Source: Calothrix sp. HK-06 (lineage in GTDB: Bacteria; Cyanobacteriota; Cyanobacteriia; Cyanobacteriales; Nostocaceae). From it: a DNA stretch of 36,219 bases. The number at the start of each line of letters is the position of its first letter. The stretch's first letter is position 1. Below, piece by piece: positions 7,535 through 16,028 of this stretch. The notes below the pieces were generated by a model. That model saw nothing but the letters and a program-made list of their open reading frames with translations, was not told the origin of the DNA and ran no database searches. The position numbers and the translations under genes are program-made. The stretch lies in contig NZ_MRCD01000084.1 of the NCBI RefSeq assembly GCF_001904745.1, positions 1-36,219 of the forward strand. The letters are read 5' to 3'.

Positions 7535-10500
7535 ATGATTGATCGATCTGGAATTGTTATCCAAAGCAAAATCTATGAAAGTTCAACATCTTTGGTGTAT
7601 CGGGGCATCAGGGATGATGGACTAGCAATAATCGTAAAAATGCTCAAACAAGATTATCCTTCTCCTCAAGAGTTGACCCGCTACAGACAGGAGTATGTAA
7701 TTACCCGTTCCCTCAACCTGGAAGGAGTTGTCAAAGCATACAGCCAGCACGATTATCAACGCACTCTCGCTATTATATTAGAAGATTTTAGCGGAGAGTC
7801 TTTGAAGCATTGGATACAAAGGCGCCCTCAGTGCTTCTGCCCGATGCCCTTATTGAGTTTTCTGCGTCTTGCCATCGACCTGACAGAGATTTTGGCTCAA
7901 ATCCATGCAGCCAATGTCATTCATAAGGATATTAACCCTGGAAATATCGTCTACAATCCCGATACTGGCGTTGTCAAAATTATTGACTTTGGGATTGCCA
8001 CCCGATTTAACCGCACAAACCCAACTTTCAAAAGCCTTCATATATTAGAAGGTACACCTGCGTATATATCTCCTGAGCAGACTGGGCGGATGAACCGTTT
8101 GCTCGATTATCGTAGCGATTTTTACTCGCTGGGTGTGACATTTTACGAACTGCTAACTGGGCATTTGCCGTTTACGACAACGGACATGCTTGAGCTAGTT
8201 CATTGCCATATTGCCAAACAGCCGATTGAACCAAGTCAGGTCAATGCAACAATTCCTAAACCAATTTCAGACCTGATTTTAAAATTGATGGCGAAGAATG
8301 CCGAGGATCGTTATCAGAGTGCGTGGGGCATCAAAGCAGATCTAGAAAGCTGTTTTGAGCAATTCCTACAAACAGGTAAAATTAAGAACATTCAGCTAGG
8401 TCTGCAAGACGTTTCGGATCAGTTTCAAATTCCCCAAAAACTGTATGGGCGGGAAGCAGAGATTCGAGGATTATTGGCAGCGTTTGACAGAGTTGCAGGA
8501 ACGGGGAAGCAAGAAAACTCTCAATCTCAAGTCGAGATGATGTTGGTTTGTGGCTACGCTGGTATTGGTAAATCAGCACTAGTGCAGGAACTGTACAAAC
8601 CGCTCACCGAAAAGCGCGGCTATTTTATCTGTGGGAAATTCGATCAATTTCAGCGCAATATTCCCTACAGCGCAATCGTCGATGCCCTGCAAAAACTTGT
8701 GCAGCAACTGCTCGGAGAACCAGAGGAACAGATACAACAGTGGCGCTTCCAGCTGATAACGGCTTTGGGAAGCAACGCACAAATTATCATTGACGTGATC
8801 CCTGAAGTTGAATTGATTATTGGCAAGCAACCACCCGTACCAGAAGTAGGAGCAACTGAAGCTCAAAATCGCTTTCATCTAATCTTTCAGAAGTTTGTGC
8901 GGGTGTTTTGTACAGAGGAACATCCGCTTGTGATCTTTTTAGATGATTTGCAGTGGATAGACTCAGCAACGCTTAAATTAATCGAGCTAATGCTGCTTGA
9001 TGAACAAACCCAATTCTTATTTTTAATTGGCGCCTATCGAGACTCGGAAGTACATCCAACACATCCACTAGCATTAACGCTCTCGAAACTGCGAAAACTT
9101 GGCGCAGTGCTTCACGAGATTATTCTGGCGCCTTTAACACTGGAACCTTTGATTTGCTTGATTGCCGAAACGCTACATCAGGATGCAGAAACCGTCCGTA
9201 CTTTAGCTGAGTTGGTGCTGCATAAAACTGAGGGCAATCCTTTCTTTGTTGGTGAATTTCTGAGAATGCTGCACAGTGGAAATCTGCTAAAGTTTAACCT
9301 CGGTTGGCAGTGGAACATTGCCCAGATTCAAACGCAGGATATTACCGATAATGTGGTAGAGTTGCTGTTGAGACAGTTAAAAAAACTACCAGAAAACACA
9401 CAACAAATTCTTCGGTTAGCGGCTTGTGTCGGCGCCGAGTTTAATTTAGATACATTAGCTATCGTTTCTCAGCAATCTCCGAAAGCAGTTTCTCTAGATT
9501 TACTGGCAGCGATTCAAGCTGGACTAATTCAACCTCTATCTGAATTAAACAAAGACTTGTTGGTTCAAGAGTATAAGTTTTTGCACGACCGCGTACAGCA
9601 AGCCGCCTATGCCTTGATTGATCAGTCACAAAAACAAGCTGTTCATCTACAAATTGGTCGCAATCTCCTCAAAAAAGCATTACCAAAGGCACTATCAGAT
9701 CAACTATTTCAAATTGTTGATCATTTGAATCATGGAATTGAGCTTGTTACCGATCAAGTCGAACGAAATGAAATTGCTCGATTAAATTTAATCGCAGGTC
9801 AGAAAGCAAAGGCAGCGATCGCCTATAGTATGGCTGAAAAGTATTTAGCTGCAGGTCGAGCATGGCTGGCAACTTCTTGTTGGCAAATTAACTATGAGCT
9901 GACATTAGAGTTATATTTAGAAACAATAGAAGTTGCGTATTTATGTGCCAATTTTGAGCAAGTAGAATCGTGGGGCGCCATCGTTCTGCAATCCGCTAAA
10001 ACGGTTCTCGACATTGTAAGAGTTTACGAAGTTAAAATTCAAACCTATGTGGCGCAGTGCCAGCCATTGAAAGCGATCGATACTGCATTGCAAGTTTTAC
10101 AGCAACTGGGGATTACTTTTTCGGAAACGCTCACTCAGTCAGATATTCAGCTTGAGCTAGATGCCATCACATCCCTTTTAAATAAGAAACCAATCAGGGA
10201 CTTGATCTATTTACCGACAATGACTGAGCCGGACAAGTTAGCAGCAATGCAAATCTTATCCAGCATAACGATTGCTGCCTATATTGCTGCTCCCAATTTG
10301 ATGCCTCTACTTGTATCAAAACAGGTCAACTTGTCTATCAAATATGGCAATACATTTGTATCTGCCTTCGCATATGCCAACTTTGGGTTTGTTCTTTGTG
10401 GGATAGTCGGAAATATAGAAATTGGCTACGAGTTTGGACAGCTTGCTCTAAGGCTGTTGTCGCTGGCAAATACCCATTCGCCGCTTAGAGCTAAGACATT

Positions 10501-13459
10501 GCTGACCGTAAATAACTTTATCATCCATTGGAAAAAACATCTTAGAGAAATATCTAAGCCATTATTAGAGGGCTATCAAAGTGGGCTAGAAACAGGGGAT
10601 TTAGAGTTTGCTGCCTACTGTGCCCATTGTTACTGCCTCCAATCTTTCGTCGTTGGAAAGGAGCTTGTGGAAGTTGAACGCGAGATGGCAACATACAATG
10701 AAGCAATGCGTCAAATCAAGCAGGAAGCAGCACTCACCTGGACTCAAATATTTCATCAATCTGTCTTAAATTTGATGGGGTTCTCGGTAAATCCAACACG
10801 TCTACTTGGTGAATCCTACAATGAGGAGAATAGACCTCCACAATACGAAAAAGATAGAGTCGTAATCTTTCAGGTATATTTAAACAAACTCATCCTATGC
10901 TATTTATTTTCTGAGTATTCCCAGGCAGTTGAAAACGCAGCCCTCACGAAAAGTTATTTGATCCAAGGCAGAGCCGCCCCCCTTGAGCCTTTGTACTACT
11001 TCTATGATTCCTTAGTCAGACTCGCAACATATCCTGCTAGCAGCACTCAAGTCCAGGAGGAAATTCTTAAAGAAGTAGCCGTTAGCAAGAAGAAAATAGA
11101 GCAATGGGCATATTATGCGCCCATGAATCATTTGCATAAATACTATTTGGTGCAAGCGGAGACTGCACGAGTTTTGGGTCAGTTGTTTGAAGCAGAAGAA
11201 TTCTACGAACAAGCGATCCAAGGCGCCAGAGAAAATGGATATATCCAAGAAGAGGCGTTAGCATACGAATTGGCTGCTAAACATTATTTGGCACGAGGTA
11301 GGGAGAAAATTGCCCAAACATACATGAAGGAAGCACATTACTGCTACGAACGTTGGGGAGCAACTGCAAAGGTTAAGGATTTAGAAACTCGCTATCCGCA
11401 GCTATTTCTTCAGTTGACTCATACTTCAGCCCACAACACTTCTACCACCACTTCTAATAATTCAGACATTGCTCTGGATTTAGCAGCAGTGATGAAAGCA
11501 TCACAAGCGATTGCTCGCGAAATTGAATTGGAGCAATTGCTCCATGCCTTGATGAAAATTTTAATCGAGAATGCTGGCGCCCAAACAGGATTTTTGATTT
11601 TGGAAAACTCAGGAAAATGGGTGATTGAAGCGTCGGGTCAACTCGATGATATAAATAATGAGATAAATAATGAGAATGTTTGTGTTACGCACGTATTACA
11701 ATCTATCCCAATAACAAATTGCCTGCCTGAATCTATTATTAATTACGTGATTCGCACTCATAAACCTATCATCTTAAATGACGCGACGAATGAAGGTAAT
11801 TTTATCAATGAGCCATACATTCGGCGCCATCAGCCCCAGTCAATTTTGTGTTTGCCACTGGTAAATCAAGGCAAGCTCGTCAGCGTGTTGTATTTAGAGA
11901 ATAAACTAGCAGTCGGAGTATTTACTAAAGAGCGCTCACAAGTTTTAAACCTATTATCGACCCAAGCAGCCATTGCCATTGAAAATGCCAAACTCTACTC
12001 AAAGCTACGCGAAAGCGAAAGTAAAATGGCTCAATTTCTAGAAGCTGTCCCAGTAGCAATTGTAGTAGTGGATGCGACTGGTCACTTTTACTATGCTAAT
12101 CAACGCAGGGTTCAAATAGTAGGTAAAGCCATCGATCCTGCGGTGAGAGCGGATCAATTTGCAGAGGTTTATCAATTTTATCAGGCGGGAACAAATCAAA
12201 AATATCCAACTGAGAAACTGCCAATTATCCGCGCGTTGCAGGGTGAACGCACCACGGTTGACGATATGGAAATTTGCCAAAGCAACAAAACAATTCCAAT
12301 TGAGGCTTGGGGAACTCCAGTGTTTGACGAACAGGGCAAGGTGGCTTATGCAATCGTAGCCTTTCAAGACATTACAGAGCGGAAACAGACAGAGCAACTG
12401 TTAGCCGATTACAATCGCACCTTAGAACAACAGGTTGCAGAACGAACGGCGGCTTTACAAAAAAGCGAAGCAGCACTGCGCGAGCGAGAACAGGAATTGC
12501 GGCTGATCACAGATGCTTTACCTGTTTGTATCTGTTATGTAGATGCCGACCAGCGCTATAAGTTTGTCAACCATACTTATGAGGTCTGGTTTAGCTGTAG
12601 TCGAAATGAAGTTTTGGGCAAGCATACCCGTGAATTTCTGGGTGAGGCAGCTTATCAAATTGTCGAGCCGTATATCAATCAAGCGTTGGCAGGACAAATT
12701 ACAACTTATGAAGCAGAAATACCCTATTTATTTAGTAAAAAGTATATTAGTGCTACCTTGATCCCCGATTTTGCTTCCGGTACTCAAGTGAGAGGATATT
12801 ATGGTCTAATCACAGACATTAGTGATCGCAAACGCGCCGAGCAAGCCTCGATTCTGGAAGAACGCAACCGCATGGCGCGAGAAATACACGATACGTTGGC
12901 TCAAGCGTTTACTGGGATTTTGGTTCAGGTAGGAGCTGCGACCCAAGTAATAAGAGATGATCTCGAAGCAACCCAGGCACACCTGGAAATAATTGATGAA
13001 TTGGCACGTACCGGACTGGCTGAGGCACGTCGCTCAGTGTCAGCACTCCGTCCTCAACTATTGGAGGAAGGCAGCTTACATAGTGCCATGCATCGGCTCG
13101 TGACTCAAATGAGAGCCATTACGAATGCCGCTTTGATTTATGAAATTCGAGGTACAGCCTATCCTTTACCAACTGAGGTTGAGAATAACTTATTCCGGAT
13201 TGGACAGGAAGCATTGACTAATGCCACAAAATATGCTCATGCTGAAGAAATTCGGATTGAGTTGGTGTATGAAAACACACAATGTATCTTGCGGATTAAA
13301 GATAATGGGTTGGGCTTCGGGCTTGGTAGTATCCCACGTGTTGGCGGCTTTGGATTGCTAGGAATGAGCGAACGGGCAGAAAATATTGGGGCACAACTGT
13401 CGATTAGGAGCCAACCTGGACAAGGAACAGAAATTCTTGTCATTGTAAATCGAGATTGA
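7535..13459 (+). CDS. Giant Ser/Thr kinase-AAA ATPase-GAF-PAS-histidine kinase hybrid
   Basis: A 1974-residue signalling protein. Residues about 5-275 form a Ser/Thr kinase domain with catalytic loop HKDINPGN (Asp132), DFG and the APE-like SPEQ segment. A STAND/AAA_16 NTPase follows, with Walker A GYAGIGKS (Lys346) and Walker B LVIFLDDLQW. Residues about 700-1300 are helical and repeat-like. Then come a GAF domain (about 1330-1490), two PAS domains (about 1500-1620 and 1650-1770), a HisKA_3 helix AREIHDTLAQAF with His1785, and an ATPase with N box FRIGQEALTNATKYA and G1 DNGLGFG. It lacks transmembrane segments, so it is probably cytoplasmic. GGAG lies 8 nt before the ATG. The HisKA_3 type predicts a NarL-class partner, and one lies 1.2 kb downstream. 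Both kinase activities look intact. Confidence 0.93.
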   Translation: MIDRSGIVIQSKIYESSTSLVYRGIRDDGLAIIVKMLKQDYPSPQELTRYRQEYVITRSLNLEGVVKAYSQHDYQRTLAIILEDFSGESLKHWIQRRPQCFCPMPLLSFLRLAIDLTEILAQIHAANVIHKDINPGNIVYNPDTGVVKIIDFGIATRFNRTNPTFKSLHILEGTPAYISPEQTGRMNRLLDYRSDFYSLGVTFYELLTGHLPFTTTDMLELVHCHIAKQPIEPSQVNATIPKPISDLILKLMAKNAEDRYQSAWGIKADLESCFEQFLQTGKIKNIQLGLQDVSDQFQIPQKLYGREAEIRGLLAAFDRVAGTGKQENSQSQVEMMLVCGYAGIGKSALVQELYKPLTEKRGYFICGKFDQFQRNIPYSAIVDALQKLVQQLLGEPEEQIQQWRFQLITALGSNAQIIIDVIPEVELIIGKQPPVPEVGATEAQNRFHLIFQKFVRVFCTEEHPLVIFLDDLQWIDSATLKLIELMLLDEQTQFLFLIGAYRDSEVHPTHPLALTLSKLRKLGAVLHEIILAPLTLEPLICLIAETLHQDAETVRTLAELVLHKTEGNPFFVGEFLRMLHSGNLLKFNLGWQWNIAQIQTQDITDNVVELLLRQLKKLPENTQQILRLAACVGAEFNLDTLAIVSQQSPKAVSLDLLAAIQAGLIQPLSELNKDLLVQEYKFLHDRVQQAAYALIDQSQKQAVHLQIGRNLLKKALPKALSDQLFQIVDHLNHGIELVTDQVERNEIARLNLIAGQKAKAAIAYSMAEKYLAAGRAWLATSCWQINYELTLELYLETIEVAYLCANFEQVESWGAIVLQSAKTVLDIVRVYEVKIQTYVAQCQPLKAIDTALQVLQQLGITFSETLTQSDIQLELDAITSLLNKKPIRDLIYLPTMTEPDKLAAMQILSSITIAAYIAAPNLMPLLVSKQVNLSIKYGNTFVSAFAYANFGFVLCGIVGNIEIGYEFGQLALRLLSLANTHSPLRAKTLLTVNNFIIHWKKHLREISKPLLEGYQSGLETGDLEFAAYCAHCYCLQSFVVGKELVEVEREMATYNEAMRQIKQEAALTWTQIFHQSVLNLMGFSVNPTRLLGESYNEENRPPQYEKDRVVIFQVYLNKLILCYLFSEYSQAVENAALTKSYLIQGRAAPLEPLYYFYDSLVRLATYPASSTQVQEEILKEVAVSKKKIEQWAYYAPMNHLHKYYLVQAETARVLGQLFEAEEFYEQAIQGARENGYIQEEALAYELAAKHYLARGREKIAQTYMKEAHYCYERWGATAKVKDLETRYPQLFLQLTHTSAHNTSTTTSNNSDIALDLAAVMKASQAIAREIELEQLLHALMKILIENAGAQTGFLILENSGKWVIEASGQLDDINNEINNENVCVTHVLQSIPITNCLPESIINYVIRTHKPIILNDATNEGNFINEPYIRRHQPQSILCLPLVNQGKLVSVLYLENKLAVGVFTKERSQVLNLLSTQAAIAIENAKLYSKLRESESKMAQFLEAVPVAIVVVDATGHFYYANQRRVQIVGKAIDPAVRADQFAEVYQFYQAGTNQKYPTEKLPIIRALQGERTTVDDMEICQSNKTIPIEAWGTPVFDEQGKVAYAIVAFQDITERKQTEQLLADYNRTLEQQVAERTAALQKSEAALREREQELRLITDALPVCICYVDADQRYKFVNHTYEVWFSCSRNEVLGKHTREFLGEAAYQIVEPYINQALAGQITTYEAEIPYLFSKKYISATLIPDFASGTQVRGYYGLITDISDRKRAEQASILEERNRMAREIHDTLAQAFTGILVQVGAATQVIRDDLEATQAHLEIIDELARTGLAEARRSVSALRPQLLEEGSLHSAMHRLVTQMRAITNAALIYEIRGTAYPLPTEVENNLFRIGQEALTNATKYAHAEEIRIELVYENTQCILRIKDNGLGFGLGSIPRVGGFGLLGMSERAENIGAQLSIRSQPGQGTEILVIVNRD

Positions 13460-13467
13460 GAATTATT

Positions 13468-13617
13468 ATGAGTTAATCAATGATTATTCGAGTTATGATT
13501 GTTGAAGTTTATTGCATTGTCAGGCAAAGATTGGCGCCATCATTAACCGCGAATCTAATTTTAGATAAATTGGCAAACGCTCGCGCTAAAGCGGTGATTG
13601 TGGCAATTAGACAATGA
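13468..13617 (+). pseudogene. Relic of the NarL response regulator with a large internal deletion
   Basis: The DNA right after the kinase repeats the start of the real regulator gene at 14647: ATGAGT, then TAATCA where the regulator has CAATCA (a stop at codon 3), then a recognisable ATTATTCGAGTTATGATTGT. After about 28 codons it jumps to the regulator's C-terminus: NLILDKLANARAKAVIVAIR aligns with NRILSKLGVNDRTQAVIVAVK. The phospho-acceptor region and most of the HTH are gone. It shows that the regulator, or the kinase-regulator pair, was once duplicated here. Confidence 0.8.
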
Positions 13618-13662
13618 ATTGTCAATTTGTCAGCAAATCTTACAAAGGTTTAAATAGGGATT

Positions 13663-13806
13663 GCAACTTTAGTTGGAGCCTTGCTTTGATTTTGAGGTGG
13701 AATGATTTATCAATCACTTTATTGTGCAAAAGTTTCATCTCAAAGTGGACGGCAAACCGAAATTAATTGCATATATTGAATACATGCAAACATTGATAGC
13801 AATGCC
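13663..13806 (+). promoter_or_regulatory. Conserved ~140-nt non-coding element, copy A (upstream of the crystallin gene)
   Basis: The first of three related blocks (others at 15299-15435 and 23588-23756). Shared landmarks in order: CAACTTTAGTTGG, TTTTGAGxTGG, TGATTTATCAA, AAAAGTTTCA, GTGGACG, ATATTGAAT, CAAACATTGAT. It is the most diverged copy. It ends about 130 nt before the crystallin ATG and starts 46 nt after the regulator relic. It is non-coding in all frames; it is probably a promoter/leader or an old repeat. Confidence 0.7.
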
Positions 13807-13936
13807 CATTGCAAGATAATAGTTTGCTTCACACAAATATCATAGTTCGAGGGTTGTATAGCGCTCGTTGCGATGAGCATTTTTCTCTCGGAGATATTTT
13901 AAAAGTATCAAACCTATTGTTCTCAAGGAAAAAATA

Positions 13937-14281
13937 ATGTTGACTAAGAACTTTACAGTTTTGGCAGTTTTAAGTGCCAGTTTGATATCTGGCGCCATTC
14001 ACCAAACAAGCGTATCGGCACAAAGTGTACCAGATGTAACTTTATGGGATCAGCAAATTGGTAGAGGAGCATCATTTAAGACAAATAAAGCCGTGGCAGA
14101 TTTAAGTAAGTATGGATTTAACGACAAAGCCTCAGCGATTCAAGTCAATAATGGTCAGAAGTGGAGGTTTTACGCAGGCAAAAACTTCACAGGTGAATAT
14201 ATTGATGTAGGCCCAGACGAGGCTGTTGGAAGTATTGGTCGGCTCAACAATAGAATCTCATCTCTCAAAGCAATTAATTAA
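13937..14281 (+). CDS. Exported beta/gamma-crystallin family protein
   Basis: A 114-residue protein with a signal peptide (hydrophobic residues 7-21, likely cleavage after VSAQ near residue 29). The mature part is one crystallin domain of two Greek keys: FNDKASAIQV (61-70) and KWRFYAGKNFTGEYIDVG (75-92), ending RLNNRISSLKAI. NDKASA (62-67) and NNRISS (104-109) fit the N/D-N/D-x-x-S/T-S calcium-site pattern, the second perfectly. The protein thus probably binds Ca2+ in the periplasm or outside. AAGGA lies 8 nt before the ATG. It lies between the large kinase and its regulator behind conserved element A, which suggests, but does not prove, control by that pair. Confidence 0.88.
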   Translation: MLTKNFTVLAVLSASLISGAIHQTSVSAQSVPDVTLWDQQIGRGASFKTNKAVADLSKYGFNDKASAIQVNNGQKWRFYAGKNFTGEYIDVGPDEAVGSIGRLNNRISSLKAIN

Positions 14282-14452
14282 ATCCCCCCAACCTACGCCA
14301 CAAAAGCAAGGGCAGGGAAAACCCTCGGAAGTTTCGAGCATAAAAGCAAACCCTACGGGTTATGGCGGATACCGCTCAAACTTCTCTGGGTACGCAAGTG
14401 GCTCCCTTTATTAAGGGGGGCTAAGAACAATAATGTCCATCTTCATATAAAA
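14282..14452. other. Gene-free spacer bounded by a C-run and a G-run
   Basis: It starts with AAATCCCCCC after the crystallin stop and ends with TTAAGGGGGGC near 14412-14422, so the ends could pair weakly and act as a terminator or be ends of a small repeat. The open frame across it on the plus strand looks accidental. Confidence 0.35.
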
Positions 14453-14618
14453 ATGGTATTACAGGCGGAACCAAAGTATGGGCGAAGCTATTGTCAAACG
14501 TCTAAGGCAAGCTGGTGCAACGGTTATTACAACCGCTCGCTCAAAGCCCAATGAATTTCAATCGTCGGATTTATTATCGGATCTGATATTAGTACGCCTG
14601 ATAGAGTGGGAAAAGTAG
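14453..14618 (+). pseudogene. SDR oxidoreductase relic, N-terminal part with frameshifts
   Basis: ITGGTK is followed, after an apparent one-base loss (accaaagtatggg), by MGEAIVKRLRQAGATVITTA, which is the Rossmann start of an SDR. A second frame change brings in SDISTPDRVGKVV, the expected next strand. The rest of the enzyme is missing. The relic runs straight into a copy of the large kinase's last codons (IVNRY and stop, versus IVNRD and stop), marking a recombination junction. Confidence 0.75.
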
Positions 14619-14646
14619 TCATTGTAAATCGATATTAAGAATTATT
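14616..14646 (+). repeat. Copy of the kinase 3' end and regulator leader
   Basis: TCATTGTAAATCGA, then the stop and GAATTATTATGAG, repeats 13439-13474 almost exactly. The same kinase-tail/regulator-start junction therefore occurs twice, 1.18 kb apart, as expected for a tandem duplication followed by loss of the second kinase body. Confidence 0.8.
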
Positions 14647-15276
14647 ATGAGCCAATCAACTATTATTCGAGTTATGATTGTTGACGATCATTCAATTGTC
14701 AGGCAAGGATTGGCAACCATCATTAACCGCGATCCAGAAATGACGGTTATTGCTCAAGCAGAAGATGGGCAACAAGCAATAAATTACTTTCGTGAATACC
14801 AACCAGATGTAACGTTAATGGATTTACGAATGCCGCAAATGGGAGGAGTTGAAGCTATTACTGCTATTTGTGCTGAATTTAAACCTGCCCGAATAGTAGT
14901 ACTAACTACCTATGATGGTGATGAAGATATTTATCGTGGATTGCAGGCAGGCGCCAAAGGGTATTTGCTTAAGGATGCTAAACCCAACGAACTTCTGAGT
15001 GCAATTCGCATCATTCATGGCGGTCAGCAGTATATTCCACCAGAAGTTGGGGCAAAACTGGTGCAGCGGATGAGCAATCCAGAACTGAGTGAGCGAGAGC
15101 TAGAAGTGCTGCGTTTAATGGCGCAAGGGATGAGTAATTTAGATATTGCTACTGCCCTAATTATCGGTGAAAGCACCGTCAAATCTCACGTTAATCGAAT
15201 TTTAAGTAAATTGGGAGTGAACGATCGCACTCAAGCCGTAATTGTTGCCGTAAAACGAGGCATTGTTAGTTTGTAA
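14647..15276 (+). CDS. NarL/FixJ-type response regulator
   Basis: A 209-residue regulator. Residues 7-120 form the receiver domain with acidic pair Asp13-Asp14, phospho-acceptor Asp59 in VTLMDLRMPQ, the TTYDGDE switch segment and Lys109 in YLLKDAKP. Residues about 145-207 are a LuxR-type HTH (SERELEVLRLMAQGMSN, then GESTVKSHVNRILSKLG). The length is normal and nothing is missing. It is the natural partner for the HisKA_3 kinase at 7535-13459: it stood directly after a copy of the kinase 3' end, and a relic of itself still follows the intact kinase. No strong ribosome site is visible before the ATG. Its DNA target is unknown; the element at 15299-15435 just downstream is a candidate. Confidence 0.93.
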   Translation: MSQSTIIRVMIVDDHSIVRQGLATIINRDPEMTVIAQAEDGQQAINYFREYQPDVTLMDLRMPQMGGVEAITAICAEFKPARIVVLTTYDGDEDIYRGLQAGAKGYLLKDAKPNELLSAIRIIHGGQQYIPPEVGAKLVQRMSNPELSERELEVLRLMAQGMSNLDIATALIIGESTVKSHVNRILSKLGVNDRTQAVIVAVKRGIVSL

Positions 15277-15298
15277 TCAAGTAGTATTTTAATTTTAA

Positions 15299-15435
15299 TT
15301 CCAACTTTAGTTGGAACCAACCTTCCATTTTGAGATGGGCTGATTCATCAATCACACTACTAAACAAAAGTTTCAACTTATAGTGGACGACTTCTTAGAG
15401 TCAATTGGATATATTGAATTCATACAAACATTGAT
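15299..15435 (+). promoter_or_regulatory. Conserved ~140-nt non-coding element, copy B (upstream of a small exported protein)
   Basis: It begins with the perfect dyad TTCCAACTTTAGTTGGAA (15299-15316) 22 nt after the regulator stop and ends about 40 nt before the next start codon. It matches copy C at 23588-23756 closely over its full length and copy A more loosely. It contains the shared blocks CCATTTTGAGATGG, TCAATCACACTA, AAAAGTTTCAACT, GTGGACGACTT, TTAGAGTCA and GGATATATTGAATTCATAC. Confidence 0.75.
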
Positions 15436-15474
15436 CAGTAAAAAACTGAAGCCTCAAAATTACAACAATAAACT

Positions 15475-15867
15475 ATGAAAACACTAACTATGAAAACACT
15501 TCGGAAGCAAATTTTATTATTGCTTGGTTCGATGACTTGCCTTTCAGTCTATCTTTCCTTACCTGCCTCGGCAGACTCTACGGCTAACTTAATACTCAGT
15601 TTGAAATGCCAAAATGAGTATACCGTTAATATTTGGAAAAGGCATAATTCGGGCGAACTTCTCTACCGTGCTACAGGACCTCTAGGAAATTTGAGTTTGG
15701 GAAAAGGAACTGGAAATAATACAGGATCAGCCCAAGTTTACAAATTTAAAAATGGCGAGTATGAATATCAAGTGCTTGGGGGTAGGGGAGATCACCAAGG
15801 AAAAGGAACGTTAGAGGTATATAAGAACGGTAACTCCATTTTTACTCAAACTTGTACACCTCAATAA
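15475..15867 (+). CDS. Small exported hypothetical protein
   Basis: A 130-residue product with two possible ATG starts (15475 and 15490), both giving a signal peptide: a basic MKTLRKQ stretch, a hydrophobic core, and cleavage after LPASA near residue 33. The mature 97 residues look beta-rich and contain two cysteines (SLKCQNEY and TQTCTPQ), which may form a disulfide. A YEYQVLGGRGDHQGKGTLEV stretch is notable. No family is recognised with certainty. It sits 40-55 nt behind conserved element B and 199 nt behind the response regulator, parallel to the crystallin gene behind element A. Confidence 0.75.
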   Translation: MKTLTMKTLRKQILLLLGSMTCLSVYLSLPASADSTANLILSLKCQNEYTVNIWKRHNSGELLYRATGPLGNLSLGKGTGNNTGSAQVYKFKNGEYEYQVLGGRGDHQGKGTLEVYKNGNSIFTQTCTPQ

Positions 15868-16028
15868 TAGTAGAGGCTAAAGTCTCAACTGCAAATTTTG
15901 TCTATGACCTGATCCTCTAATCATGGCGCCCTAAATAGTAGTTTGTTACTAAGCACTTACTAATGTTCCAAGCGGGAAGTGTATCGTTCACTTTCCGCTT
16001 CAAAGCACTCAAAGAAGGAATTTCTGCT

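Noticed and set aside
12038-12397. Minus-strand 119-codon open frame inside the giant kinase
   Set aside because: It lies antisense to a well-supported PAS region, with no ribosome site or family features.
13820-13920. Possible tRNA or small RNA gene before the crystallin start
   Set aside because: A short GCTC/GAGC stem is present, but no cloverleaf, anticodon arm or T-loop could be drawn.
14226-14414. Plus-strand 62-codon frame overlapping the crystallin end
   Set aside because: It shares the crystallin 3' end in another frame and continues into a C-run/G-run spacer; there is no ribosome site.
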